From assembly GCA_900175165.2 (NCBI GenBank), contig FWWN02000359.1, positions 1-64,000 on the forward strand: a stretch of DNA of 64,000 nt, read 5' to 3'. The notes under the pieces were generated by a model, which did no database searches, was not told the DNA's origin, and was given only the letters and a program-made list of their open reading frames with translations. A program made the position numbers and the translations under genes. The stretch is from Rhizomucor pusillus (lineage: Eukaryota > Mucoromycota > Mucoromycetes > Mucorales > Lichtheimiaceae). Of this stretch, positions 13,080 to 24,113 are shown piece after piece. The stretch's first letter is position 1. Every line of letters begins with the position of its first letter.

Positions 13080-14355
13080 TTACATGTAATCTATAGTTTT
13101 GTAGGGCTTTCCTGTCTTTTCCAAGAGAGCATTCCAGTATGTGTCAATGTCAAAAGTGAAGTTGTAGTTGCCTCCGTACTCGGTCTCCAACTGATCCGCA
13201 GGCACGTAGTCTTGGAGGTGGACCCATTCGTTGTTGACGCCCTTTGCATCATCCTTTGTCTGTTTGTCCTTATCGTACACGAATTTGATCTTAGCCTTTG
13301 TGACAGGGTCCATGAAAGGCGAGATCAACTTGAAAGTGGTGAAGAAGAACCATGGAGCTTATGAATAGAAAGAGCATGAGCGTCTCTAGAAGGTAAGTAG
13401 TACATGCTTTCCTTTAACACTTACACTTGACAACAAAGGCAATGCCTGCGAGGGACAAGAGGTTTTTGTGATCAGCACAAAGAGCCATGTGACACAAACG
13501 AAGCGTGTGTGCTACTTACCCAAACGTTCAGGATAGTGGTTGCTAAGGATGTCCAAAAACTTTTTGCAAGTGGCGACGCTGGGGTTGTGGGAGACACTAG
13601 AGTCCTTGAAATCAACAATGATAGCCAAGTTCTCGACTTTAGGAGGCATCAGACGGATACCGCGCTCCAAGCAGTAAACAATGTGCTTGACTTGACGCTC
13701 AGCGTCCTTAGAGTTTTGCAGACGGGGCCGCATAATCCAAATAGGTCGACCGGATTTGTCAAAACCGTCGAAGTACATTTTACCAGTTTCGGCCTATCGA
13801 TAACCAAGAAAATGTTCAGCCAACAAGTTTTCCGGGGCTTCCACTACTCCCTACATCATCATCCTCCTCCTCCCCTACAACGTTATCCAAAGTCCTACCT
13901 CTGGTCTGATGTAATCGGGATCCAATTGGTCAGGTCGATATTCACGGCGCCATTTGATCGTGTTTTCGAGCATGGTCTTGGCGGCCTTCAGAGGACGAGC
14001 GAGCAAAATGTTGTTAGATAACATAGATGGAGAAGACAATGAAGTCAATACCCTGTCATACCTCATAGTCCCACTTGCGCGCGCGGAAATAACGCTTATA
14101 CGTTCCCTCGGTCAAAAATCTCTTTTCGCTTTCGTAGTATTCGTGGTCCTCGGGCAGCATGATAGTCTTTATATACTCTTTGAGCTTTTCTATTTTCTGC
14201 TGCTGTTGTTCGTCGACAGCGGGTATGGCCGGAGGAGTGTAGTCTGCCGGGGCAGTCAAGAGCGGCTCGTGTGTGGAAGGTGCAGCCTCGGCCTCCTTGG
14301 AGACAGCAGCATTCGTCGTGGAGTTGTTACTGGACTTGAAACGGAAGACGTTCAT
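13080..14355 (-). CDS. Sec14-like CRAL-TRIO lipid-transfer protein
   Basis: Five exons: 14355-14062, 13985-13899, 13793-13520, 13445-13425, 13357-13080; 317 aa, close to the usual Sec14 length. CRAL-TRIO N domain (RFLTEGTYKRYFRARKWDYE) followed by the lipid-binding domain: GKMYFDGFDKSGRPIWIMRP, LAIIVDFKDSS, HYPERLGIAFVVKSPWFFFT. Exon 4 is only 21 nt (GIAFVVK) but is demanded by the conserved YPERLG-FVVKSPW block. It likely exchanges phosphatidylinositol or another lipid at Golgi or endosomal membranes. The N-terminal 70 residues are polar and unstructured. Which Sec14 paralogue it is cannot be told from sequence alone. Confidence 0.92.
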
Positions 14356-15434
14356 TGCAACTCGAGCACGACCCAGTAAAGTTGTGCAAAGTGAAAAAGA
14401 GGACGGAGAAGGAAAACCTGCGGGAACGTGGGTTCAAACCTGAAAAAAGCGCTGCGGACCGATCTTGGTTTCAACAAATGATTGGCTGATACTATAGTAC
14501 TTCGGTCTGCAGATTACCCGCCAAGTCGTCTTGTCTTCTTTTGCAGGCCAAGAAGAACGTGTCTTGGCTAGGTCAAACATTCGCCGCCGTGAAAATTGGG
14601 TTTATCGAGTTTGCATTCTTACGATATTAGACGTCTTGCATAATGCTTGTCGATTATCGGGTAAAAGTTAATCTCAAGACATGCATACTTCTACAGAATC
14701 TCCATAGACTATGTACGTATGCTGGATAGTAAATTATGGTCAGGTAGAATTTTGACAGATATACATGCAATATGGATGTGAATCCTTCCGGAAAAACAAA
14801 TAGCGCCTTCACAAGCTATCTGGTTACTACGTATTGCAAGATATCCGAATCAGCGGTCAATCAGATAAGAATATCATCAACATATCTCGGCCTAGGAAGA
14901 TAGACTACGTATTGAAATTAAAACATGATAACATTTGTTATAACTGGAAAGGGCGGAAAATTTAGGATGGGTCATCTCATCAGTAAGCTTCTGCTGCAGC
15001 TAATTAAGGCACATTTATCAACCGTGCTTCTCCGTTGATGCAGCAATTCTGTAGTCCGCATCTCATTTGCAGCGCGTATTCCAACAGCCGAAATATGGTA
15101 CACGCCGGATCGTCGGCGGATGATCTACCAGGGCTCCCATGCAACGAGCATATGCTTACGTAAGCGTTCAACTGTCAGCTTGCCATGATATGCGATGTAC
15201 GAATGCACAGGAGGAGGATGTAAAGGCAATTTCTCAGCTAACTTAACTCGTGTTAACGCTACGGAAACCCACGATGAACAGTCTAACTGAACAATTCAAT
15301 ACCGTAGGAGCAGCATACATGTCACAATGATCCACAATATTCAATGTTCTATACTTTGCTTGCGTTATTCGCAAGCCATGTTTCAAGTACCTTTACATTA
15401 ACGCGTCTTTTTTTTTCCAGCTGTTGCTTGGCTA
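14356..15434. other. Intergenic, about 1.1 kb, no gene seen
   Basis: AT-rich sequence between the Sec14-like gene's 5' side and the MIX23 3' end. No frame longer than about 50 codons with domain character, no tRNA-like boxes and no repeat noticed. Confidence 0.5.
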
Positions 15435-16062
15435 CTATGATTTTAATTCGAGGGAAGAAGTGTCAAACACTTTACATTTAGATCTAAAGACTTGCAAAGA
15501 ACGTTCGCGCACGATATCCTCTACAACCAGCTCATTGGCAATCATGCGACGCTATCGAAAAAGAAGGAACAATTTACAAACTCGTTCAGTTGCTTTGGAA
15601 TTCCATTGCATTCTTACCTTGGATTCGTCCGTGAAGAGACTCGACTTTGTATCGAAATCGTCAGGATCTTCTTCTAAGAGTTTGTTCTTCTTTTCGATTT
15701 GTTCGTCCATGACCTGGTCAGTGTTAGCGCGGGACTGCCCCCTCTCGTTCCAAGACAAACGCTCAAATAATGTTTTTCTCATGGTACCTTCAAGCAGTAG
15801 TTTACTGCCTCCTCACGCTTCTTGTAAGCTTCTGCAAGCTCAGCAAAGAATTGGCCGCAAGCCTTTTGGGAATGAGTGTCTGTGGAATTGAGACGCGGTA
15901 TAATATTGTCGTCGACTCGGCGCAACTCCTTCATAATTTCTAGATCGCGACTCGATCCTCGCTGAGGGACTTGGTCTATATACTCTCTCATTGCAAAGGC
16001 AGCTTACCCTTGAAAAAGGAGAGATTGTAGCAAGTGCTTGGGCTCAAACTCTTCTCTGCCAT
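15435..16062 (-). CDS. MIX23/CCDC58-like mitochondrial intermembrane-space protein
   Basis: Modelled exons 16062-16008, 15975-15788, 15734-15618, 15551-15435; 158 aa. Family signature: ELRRVDDNIIPRLNS, then two cysteines 20 residues apart (SQKACG...EEAVNYCLK), a helical LEEDPDDFDTKSSLF region, and the C-terminal block IANELVVEDIVRERSLQVF. This is the MIX23 (CCDC58, 'caffeine-induced death protein 2') family, small cysteine-containing intermembrane-space proteins linked to protein import. The 5' end is uncertain: MAEKSLSPSTCYNLSFFK fits the family N-terminus but needs a 32-nt intron (16007-15976); otherwise translation starts at 15991 (MREYID). Divergent from CSN6 with about 100 bp between start codons. 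Confidence 0.85.
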
Positions 16063-16164
16063 TTTGTTTTGACAACGTAAACACCCTCCACAGAATGGGC
16101 CCTGACCTTAAAAATGGAGTCTTGCACTCCGCCCCGTCTGTTCTTTCGGGCTTCGATCAGCAAC

Positions 16165-17630
16165 ATGAGTAGCAGCAGCGCCATGGAAATTAGCGAAGAA
16201 GAACAGCAGACTGTGTCCAACAATACAGCTAGCCAGCAAGCACCGGGATCAGCAGCAACGGTAGTTTCGTCAGCACAAGCAAGCTCTGGCCTCTCAATCT
16301 CAGTGTATGCTATGCTGAACAATGATGCATAATCCGGCCGTGTCACTCAACTTGGTTGTGCTGGATAAAGACACCCTCTAGTATTATTGAATATTTCAGA
16401 CCACTATACTCGAACAGGTCTCTTGAATGCAAACGAAGAAAACCCAAGTAGGTTTGGAGTGTGTTTAACGTGGATACAATTCAGATAAATAACAAGCTAA
16501 TCACAAAAGCACGCGTGTACGGAGCACTTCTGGCGCAACAATCCGGTCGCGACGTTGATATCGTAAACTCTTTCGAGTTACCTATACCACAAGATAACAA
16601 AATTGATAAGCAATATTTGATGACGAAGCAAGAACAACGTAGGTCATGCAACAAAGCAACTTTTTTACGTCCGTGGAGCTTAACAAAAAATGATATTTCA
16701 GTAAAACAAGTTTTTCCTGATCTAGATTTCATGGGATGGTACACACTCGGCTCGTTCCCAACAGAAACAGATTTGAAGCTGCACGAACAGGTTACATCCA
16801 AAAGAAATTGCAATCAATCGATTTTTGCCCTGACGTTCGCTCTTACAGTTTCTCGAACTGAACGAATCGTCACTTTTCCTTCAGCTGGATCCTGTCGCAT
16901 TAAGCAAAGGCAGCAAAGAATTCCCTGTAACAATTTACGAATCGACGATGGATATGGTTCAGGATCAAGTTCGGCTTGTTTTTGTAAAGGTTTCATACAA
17001 AGTGGAAACAGGCGAAGCAGAACGCGTCGCTGTAGATCACGTAGCAAAACCCAGCGTAAGCGGTGGAGGTGCCGATCTGGGCAATACACGTAAGAACTTA
17101 TAAGGGAGATTCAATGCACCGTGCAATCGAAAATCGCTGACCCAAGACTGCTCTTGATAGTTATCTCGCATCTGACAACACAAAGGAATGCAATTGCTAT
17201 GCTCCATGCAAGGATTTCTTTCTTGTATCAGTATTTGCAAGATGTGAAGGATGGAGTGATACCGATGGATTACGATATTATACGACAAATTTCAACAGTG
17301 TGCCGACGATCACCGTTAATGGAAGGCAATGCATTCAACGAACAATTCTCGACTGTAAGGCGGTCAATTGTAGAATTGATAACGGTTTTTAGTCCCTTAC
17401 TAAGCATTTATACTTTGCCGTTATAGGAAGTTACTGATGTGTTGCTGGCAGCTTATCTGACGACGATCACAAAGGGACTCAATGCCGTCAATGATCTGGT
17501 TGATAAATTCAATCTGACTGTGACCGGAGGCGTAGCGGCTGGCGGTACAGTGCATGCAGGCAAAGCAGGTCTGGTATCTCCTATGGGGGGTGGACACAGA
17601 CGAAGAGCAGCGGGCAAAAAGAAGCATTGA
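16165..17630 (+). CDS. CSN6: COP9 signalosome subunit 6 (MPN domain)
   Basis: Seven exons: 16165-16304, 16371-16447, 16510-16638, 16702-16790, 16849-17089, 17161-17354, 17427-17630; 357 aa. Non-catalytic MPN subunit of the COP9 signalosome, which deneddylates cullins. Diagnostic blocks: SISVHPLVLLNISDHYTR, RVYGALLAQQSGRDVDIVNS, VFPDLDFMGWYTLGS, KVETGEAERVAVDHVAK, and the helical tail AAYLTTITKGLNAVNDLVDKF. The JAMM metal motif (H-x-H...D) is missing, as expected for CSN6 rather than CSN5. The first intron was fixed by the HPLVLLNISDH block: donor TCAGT|gtatgc, acceptor gataaag|ACAC. The C-terminus is Gly-rich and ends in a basic cluster (HRRRAAGKKKH). An in-frame upstream ATG at 16114 would add 17 residues. 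Confidence 0.92.
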
Positions 17631-17886
17631 AAAGTTTATGACATTTGAACTGTATACAGTGTATATTTCAGCTAGTAAAAAGGGCAAAAAAATTAACAAC
17701 ACGGTGCAGTGCAGTGCAGTTTGTAAAGCGGGTTGAATTAATCCATCTATGGGTGGTACGTTTGACGAGATTGTTGAACAGACAGAGCGAGAAGGCTAGG
17801 TGGTGCGGGTGCGGGTGTTTGGGATGGGGAATGGGAGGAGGTAGTTGGGGAATTGAAATTGTGGGTATAGACAATGAAATAAGTTG

Positions 17887-19671
17887 TTACTGCTGGTCTT
17901 TAAGAACGCCGTAAACGGAGGATGACATGACGATCAGGCCCCAGACGACGAGTATGACGGCTATTACATCCAAAAATCCTATCTTTGGGCGCTGCAAGCT
18001 TTCTGCAGCCATGACGCTGTTCTGATCGCATTCGCTGTCGTCGTCGTCCGGTATAATCTCTCCGCCGTCGACTGTGGAAATATCCTCTTCGTCGTAGTAA
18101 GAATAGCAATAGTTCGGGGCAGGGCTGGGTAGCAAGCGCGATGAAGAGGAGCAAGACTGTGCATCGAAAGAAGGAGTAAAAATAGGTGATTTGAATTCAT
18201 CGCAGTATTTGCTGGAAAGCGTTGGAGTCACTGTCAAGGTCTGAGCAGCGGTGAGTGTAGGGGATGGCTGATCGTCGACACGCCAGCGTGTGACCAGGTA
18301 CGTTGCTGCGGGTAAGATGTAAGAAAGCGTGGTAGCTGCAAAACCGCCGACCAAAGAGTACACGATTCCGAGGGACCGCACAGCGACGCCCAAGCCCATG
18401 ATAAAGAAAAACAACACAAATGTAAGAGTGTAGTGTTGGAAATTGGTAGGCTGCTGAGTGGCAGTTTCGAAGCCCAGTGATTTCTGGATGGCTTCACGCG
18501 TAGGATAAAAGCCCATTCTAGTTGTAAATTTCATCAGCAACGATGCCAAGAACTGTCGGTTTTATGTGAGGATCAACTTACGGGATGCTGAATATCATGC
18601 TGAAGCCGAGCGCAAATCGACCCACGTTGACGATAGCATCGTCGTCATCAAAATTCATAAATAGATTTGATTGTACCTTGGAGCCAAAGCACATGTATCC
18701 GACAATGGCAAAGGTCATGGAAACAGCCCAACTGATGCTGGTGGAGAGGGCAGTTGCTTTGCGCCATGCACGATGTGATTGGTTACGCAGGGTCAAAAAG
18801 TTGCTAAAAGAAACCTGGGAACAGGTGAACGCAAAGGCCATGATGCCGAGCGCCCCAAAAAGATCGGAGCCGACCCACGTAAAGACGGGCTCGCCGGTCT
18901 CGTCATGTGGCGTACGATCATAGTAGGCAGGGACACGTATCAGGATGGTCAGCAGGATGACAGGAAGGCAGAGAACAGATAAGATAGACCACCGGGCTAG
19001 TGAACCGATAGAACGACGTAGATTCAATGGAAGAATCTAAATATGTAAAATGTTAGCAACCTAACATGGCTAATACCTCTTCAATGATTTACTTACACAG
19101 AGGGTTCCTATGGCGACAATTACGAACGTACGATCTGACAAGAGCGGGTACTGGGGCAAATATCGATGCAGTATGACCGGAATAGTATCTCCTAGCACTG
19201 ATGATAATGCGCGCAAGTTTGGAATTACTGATCTTATTTTTTCTTCCTTCCTTAGTATATAGACTTACAAATAAAGTAACTCACGCAGGCACCGCCAGCC
19301 TGGGCAACTATGACGAAATTCAGGAAATGGTAGCCGAATCGCCCCATAACATGCTCGACAAGCACCGCGAATTTGTAAATGCCCACACGCTTTCCGGCCA
19401 AAATTAGCATGTACAATCCCAACTGCGACAATACAGCAACCCAGATGGATGAGGCAACTCCGGTGAAAAAACCAGCCCTTGATACTGCAAAGGGTAATCC
19501 CATAATACCAGCCCCTACGGTGGCATTGACAAGATTAAATGCGACCTCAATTACATGTCGAGTGCCGTATCCTGGCCGGTCTGCCTGAAGAAGATCTCGT
19601 TCCGCCTGCGTCAATTCTTGCTGCTGTTGGTACTGTTTTAATCGTGGTTTGATGCTGCCGTAATCTGTCAT
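17887..19671 (-). CDS. Amino-acid transporter of the AVT (Aa_trans) family
   Basis: Four exons: 19671-19269, 19197-19097, 19036-18582, 18517-17887; 529 aa. Multi-pass transporter with the family opening IEVAFNLVNATVGAGIMGLP after a Gln-rich cytosolic N-terminus. There are about eleven hydrophobic segments, including ILPLNLRRSIGSLARWSIL, and a long acidic cytosolic loop (DEEDISTVDGGEIIPDDDD) before the last membrane span near the C-terminus. In yeast, AVT proteins move neutral or acidic amino acids across the vacuolar membrane, so a vacuolar role is likely but inferred. The exon-1 donor is the second gtaagt (19268): using the earlier gtgagt puts a stop in frame. An ATG 8 codons upstream (19695) is possible. 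Confidence 0.9.
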
Positions 19672-21515
19672 GTTGGTACAAAGAAAAGCGAACAAAAGAT
19701 AGATAGAGTGAAAAAGAGGGAGAAAGGCGAGATAGGTAATGTAGGCGAATTTAAAAAAAGAAAGGAGATAAAAAAAGAGGGGTGAAAATAATATGGGGGT
19801 ACGTGAGTCAAAGGGTCACTCGGGAGAGGGGTAATAGATACAGGAAACTTGCCAAACACGGTAATCTCCACACGGGAAGCCGGATCGACATGTATCTTTT
19901 TGTCAACAAAAAAGCACGAGCATCGCAACCGGTCCAGCGTCATCTGTTTATGTATGTCTACTGCTTGCTTCTTCTTTTGCATGTATCTTACCATCCATGA
20001 TACTCTTGCTTACAGATACACCAAGATAATATCATTCTTTCACACGATGCACCAGCGCCCAGACGCCCCCGGTTTCCCGGGAACTAATAACTGAATATGA
20101 TATCGATTTCTGCTATCCTGCGTACAACACGTGCTCCGGTCTGATGAGCCTTGTATTCAGTGTGAGGTGAGGCACAGTACGTGCCTTGCTTCTTATTGGT
20201 GCAAGCACGGAACCATGACCGAGATGTGAACCGAATGCCCTGAGCCTATGCCCTGAGCCTGGGCCATGTATCCGTACATTTGTCACTCGGGCAAGATAAT
20301 TCATGTTGCACGTTGTACATAACGTGACGATTAAGAATGTTATCGATGCTTCTGACAAGTATCGAAAATGTGCAAGCATCCTTAGCAACAGCTGTGCATG
20401 CACCATTTTCGGTGTACGCAGTTGCAGATGCATAATCCACCACTGCCCCAGTATTTGTCGTGGCACGACTCGATTGCACCACCGCCCGCGTGATTTGCAT
20501 TGATCCTCGTTTCTACTTTTAAGTGGTACCGGCTGTCGCTTCACTTATCGTAGCACCAATCGTAAAATGTATAATCAGCCGTTATATGCATGACGGACCC
20601 GTCCTTACCTCGATTGCCCTTGAATTTCTTTATTGATAAGGCAGACTATCCCTGAATAAGATTTCTTGGGCACGCTGAGGCGAGGTACTTTTTCTAATCC
20701 ATGTATGCAGCAATTTCAAAAGCAAAGTACTATTCATATTTGTCTCAAATGTATGCATCTCGAGAAGTGATGGTAATCTCAGTAAACTGGATGCTGGTGC
20801 ATACACGAACAAATTGCTTAAGCTATCAACTCCCCAGAACATGGTAGTATCGTAACATTGATTCCACGCATCTCCAGGGTCGTGGGAGAACCTTGTATAC
20901 TGTGCAACGGATTGATTGTCATAGTTCCGTATGACTACATGACTACATGTAATAAAATTGTCGATTCCTTATCTATTAACACATAGTCCGTCTTTCCCCC
21001 TTGAAGGGGACTTCGCAATTCTAAGTTGGCGTGCTGATAAGGAATATTGCTGTGTGGGGGCTATCGATGGACGGCAGGAAAGCACTATGCAGGAACCTTG
21101 GGAACTTCCAGCAGCTATTTCTTTAGACGGATAGAGTGAACCTAGAACTAGAGTTATGAAAACGTCAAAATTCCCCTATGCCAAGTATTCATGCTATATG
21201 CAAAAAGTCACGTTGCAAGCTCTGATCCACTACAAATGATGCCAGATTTTACAGTATTATTCAATGTGACTATGGTCGCAAACTGCCAAGTAGTTTTACA
21301 CGCTACTTCCTGGAAGACGTTTGTCAGACTCGCATGTCACTATCAATGGATTGCAATATGTACTGCTTGACAAGTTACAGAAATTTTCGACAAATCTAAT
21401 AGAGCAAGTTATTTATTATACGTAGAGATGAAACTGTGTACATGTAATATACAGTAAGATTTTTAGATGCGGCGTTTTCAAACATTTAAAATAAAATACA
21501 CTCTACAAGGGCTGA
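19672..21515. other. Intergenic, about 1.8 kb
   Basis: Promoter side of the transporter (very CT-rich on its sense strand) and 3' side of the methyltransferase. Two tandem 13-mers (ATGCCCTGAGCCT) occupy 20235-20260. The open frame at 20113-20544 (minus) has no recognisable domain. No RNA gene seen. Confidence 0.5.
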
Positions 21516-23040
21516 TCATAATGCATCTGCGGAGGCGGCCGATGCTGGCAGAGAGGGCTTTTTACCGACATGTACGTGCCACTCTAGATGTGCATCCGAT
21601 TTTACGCATTGAGCGCATACCATTTCTGCGCGTTGTGCATACTCTTCCGGATCTAGCCCCATTTGTGGTGCCAGCAACTCCCGCCGCCGCTCAAACGCCT
21701 GGAGATTGACCTTTACAAACTCTTGCGCTAGTCGACCATCTGAAGCTACTCAGAGTATTAGCAAAGAAAGCTACTTTACGCACGCGAGCAAGTCTTACCG
21801 TAATGAACATCTCTTCGCATAGACTGGATGACTTGGAAACCGGCCTCGTTCAGCAAAGATGGAAGTTTTAAAGCTACCTCCAAGTCGCGGTCGATAGCGT
21901 TAAGAACGTTTCGAACTGTTTAGCAAGGTAAAATAATAATGAAAACAACTCGTTTGTATTAGGTCAAATGACGCGAGGCGGTGAGGAGAGAATTTACCTG
22001 CTTCCAGAAAGGATTCTATCATTACTGTACCACCGACCTGGTTAGCATGTTGAGGTTAGTAGTCTGCATTCTTATCGCAACACACAACTGATAGGCATAC
22101 CGCATACAGTAACTCCGAGGTCTGCATGACGCCACCTGGCTTCAGGACTCGAAACGCTTCCTTTAATATAGTCTTCCATTGTGGGCGTGTTAGCATTACG
22201 AATTGGACGCGCATGTGGACGACATCTACGCTGTTGTCCTGCAGCGCAGAAAGACGGTAATTATCCACCATATCTTCGAACTTTGCATTGGGCAGTTTCA
22301 ATGCATCTGCATCGAGCGGAACATCGTCGCCGATAGTTCGTACACTGATGTATTTGCAGGTAGGATACTGCGTGGCCATATCCTGATTCACACGGGGTCC
22401 AACCCCAGTATATTTCATTTAGCACATCAAGCACAGCTACCTCATTCACACGTTGCTCTTCATTGTTCCTTACCATAATCCATGCTCCGTTGCGGCATCC
22501 GATGTCAACAACGGTAGCATTTGGCTTTAATTTCGGTAGTACAGTAGATATTACGTTTCTAAAACGGATTCAGAATAACATCTTCTTCGTTGTACGAGCT
22601 TATTACAAGGTGTCGCTCCACACATTTACGTACCCATCAAAAAGTTTTCGTAAAGCAAAATGTAGCTAAAATGGGCCCTGCATCAGATATATCAACTTTT
22701 ACCATTGCATCTCATCTCAACTCACATTAAAATCGTATGCTTCAGGATCTGTGTTTTGTGGCAGAAACTGGCTGTTGGATTCTACGCCTGCATAAAACCG
22801 TACTTTGCCGCCGCTGCGGGTGATGTGAGGTTCCGAGTTCTGTCCTTCTGGTGGTGAACTTGTTGGCCGCCTATCAGCGTGGTAGGATGGATGCGACGAT
22901 GAAGTAGAAGTGTTGTGCTGGAATCTTGTTCTTCCGGAGGATGCATTTGCACTTTGTGTTTGAAGGGATCGACCATATTGATTGCCACGGCTTGCATACT
23001 TTTCATGGTGGTGTTTCCGTTTAGAATGAGAAATTCCCAT
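21516..23040 (-). CDS. SAM-dependent methyltransferase (class I)
   Basis: Seven exons: 23040-22726, 22665-22634, 22558-22474, 22382-22101, 22037-21998, 21915-21799, 21745-21516; 366 aa. Rossmann-fold methyltransferase: motif I VVDIGCRNGAWIM (about 125-137), an acidic post-I region, VDVVHMRVQFVMLTRPQW, and the post-III block AFRVLKPGGVMQTSELL. The N-terminal ~105 residues are low in complexity (His/Ser/Arg-rich, starts MGISHSKRK). The start and 32-nt exon 2 (LHFALRKLFDG) fit the pattern of fungal methyltransferases that carry a substrate-facing helix before motif I. Substrate unknown; such proteins are numerous in fungi. Phases agree at every junction. Confidence 0.87.
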
Positions 23041-24113
23041 CGAAAGTAGTAAAAATGGAAAAGGCAGAAAAGAGGGTTCAAGTTCAACAGACTCCATACT
23101 TTTTAAGATCCCTGCTATACCGATGTTGTGAAGCACAAGCCTACATTGCAGTTGTTCTGTGCGCTCTTCATGTCACCACCCCTTTTCGCTCAAAAGAGAT
23201 GAATAAGCAACATGGCACGTGTGCATGTGCTCCCTTGTGGAACAATTACCCGATGGTTACTGCTTAGCTTCAAATCGCACAAAACGTACCTCAATATGGT
23301 TTGCCTATAAAAAATTGATCCTTTTGATGACTTATATGCAATAGCTTGAATAATAATGCATTGCGTCCACTGTCGTAGGAAGATGAGATGTTTATATCAA
23401 TCTTACACACGATATAACAAAAATTACGCCACTGGATGAAAAGGATCAGTTTAGTACGCAGTTTTAAAGCGCATGAAATTATGATCGGAAGTTACGGTTT
23501 TCTTTCAAGAGTCGGATCACGCATACAACGCACGCAGACAGAAACTCCCCCTCTCTTGGCTGGATGGATCCGTTCTGCACATAAAATTCTGTCTTGTGTG
23601 AATCACAAGCGCAATTTCCGAATGTTCTTCCGATTGAAATCAACCCGCTGTTAGCTATTGGAGCTACCTACGTCAGTTGTGTAGACTGTTATCACAAGTA
23701 AGGAGGTAGCTGGATCGAATTGATCGGCACCCACCCATACAACTATCTGTTCTCCCGGAATTCGCTGGAACTGAATCTGCTGCATATCAATAGCTTTGTA
23801 ACACGATTTACCTTGTTATATCTATGCAACTCCTTAGTTAATCAACTGTACTTAGCATCTGAGCCGGTTGCTGCGTAGTTGAGGCCTATAAACCGAACTT
23901 ACAATCATAAGCATTGCGTTGCGACGAGCAGGATAAATTATTTTTCCGGTAGCAACTGTTGCGTCTTCTGAGTATTTCCCGCCACGGCACTTTCCAGCTC
24001 TCTGCGCATAGACGCACTAGGCTAACCAAGCAAGAGGTTTCCAGCACCTGTATATTCTAAGCCGTGGGCGATAACGGATCTCCCCACAGAGGCACGTGTC
24101 GTTCAATTCAAAC
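23041..24113. other. Divergent intergenic region, about 1.1 kb
   Basis: Lies between two genes transcribed away from each other (methyltransferase and WNK-type kinase), so it should hold both promoters. No TATA consensus or RNA gene stands out; short frames only. Confidence 0.5.

Noticed and set aside
20113..20544. 143-aa open frame on the minus strand.
   Set aside because: No domain, no splice pattern, odd composition; overlaps a small direct repeat.
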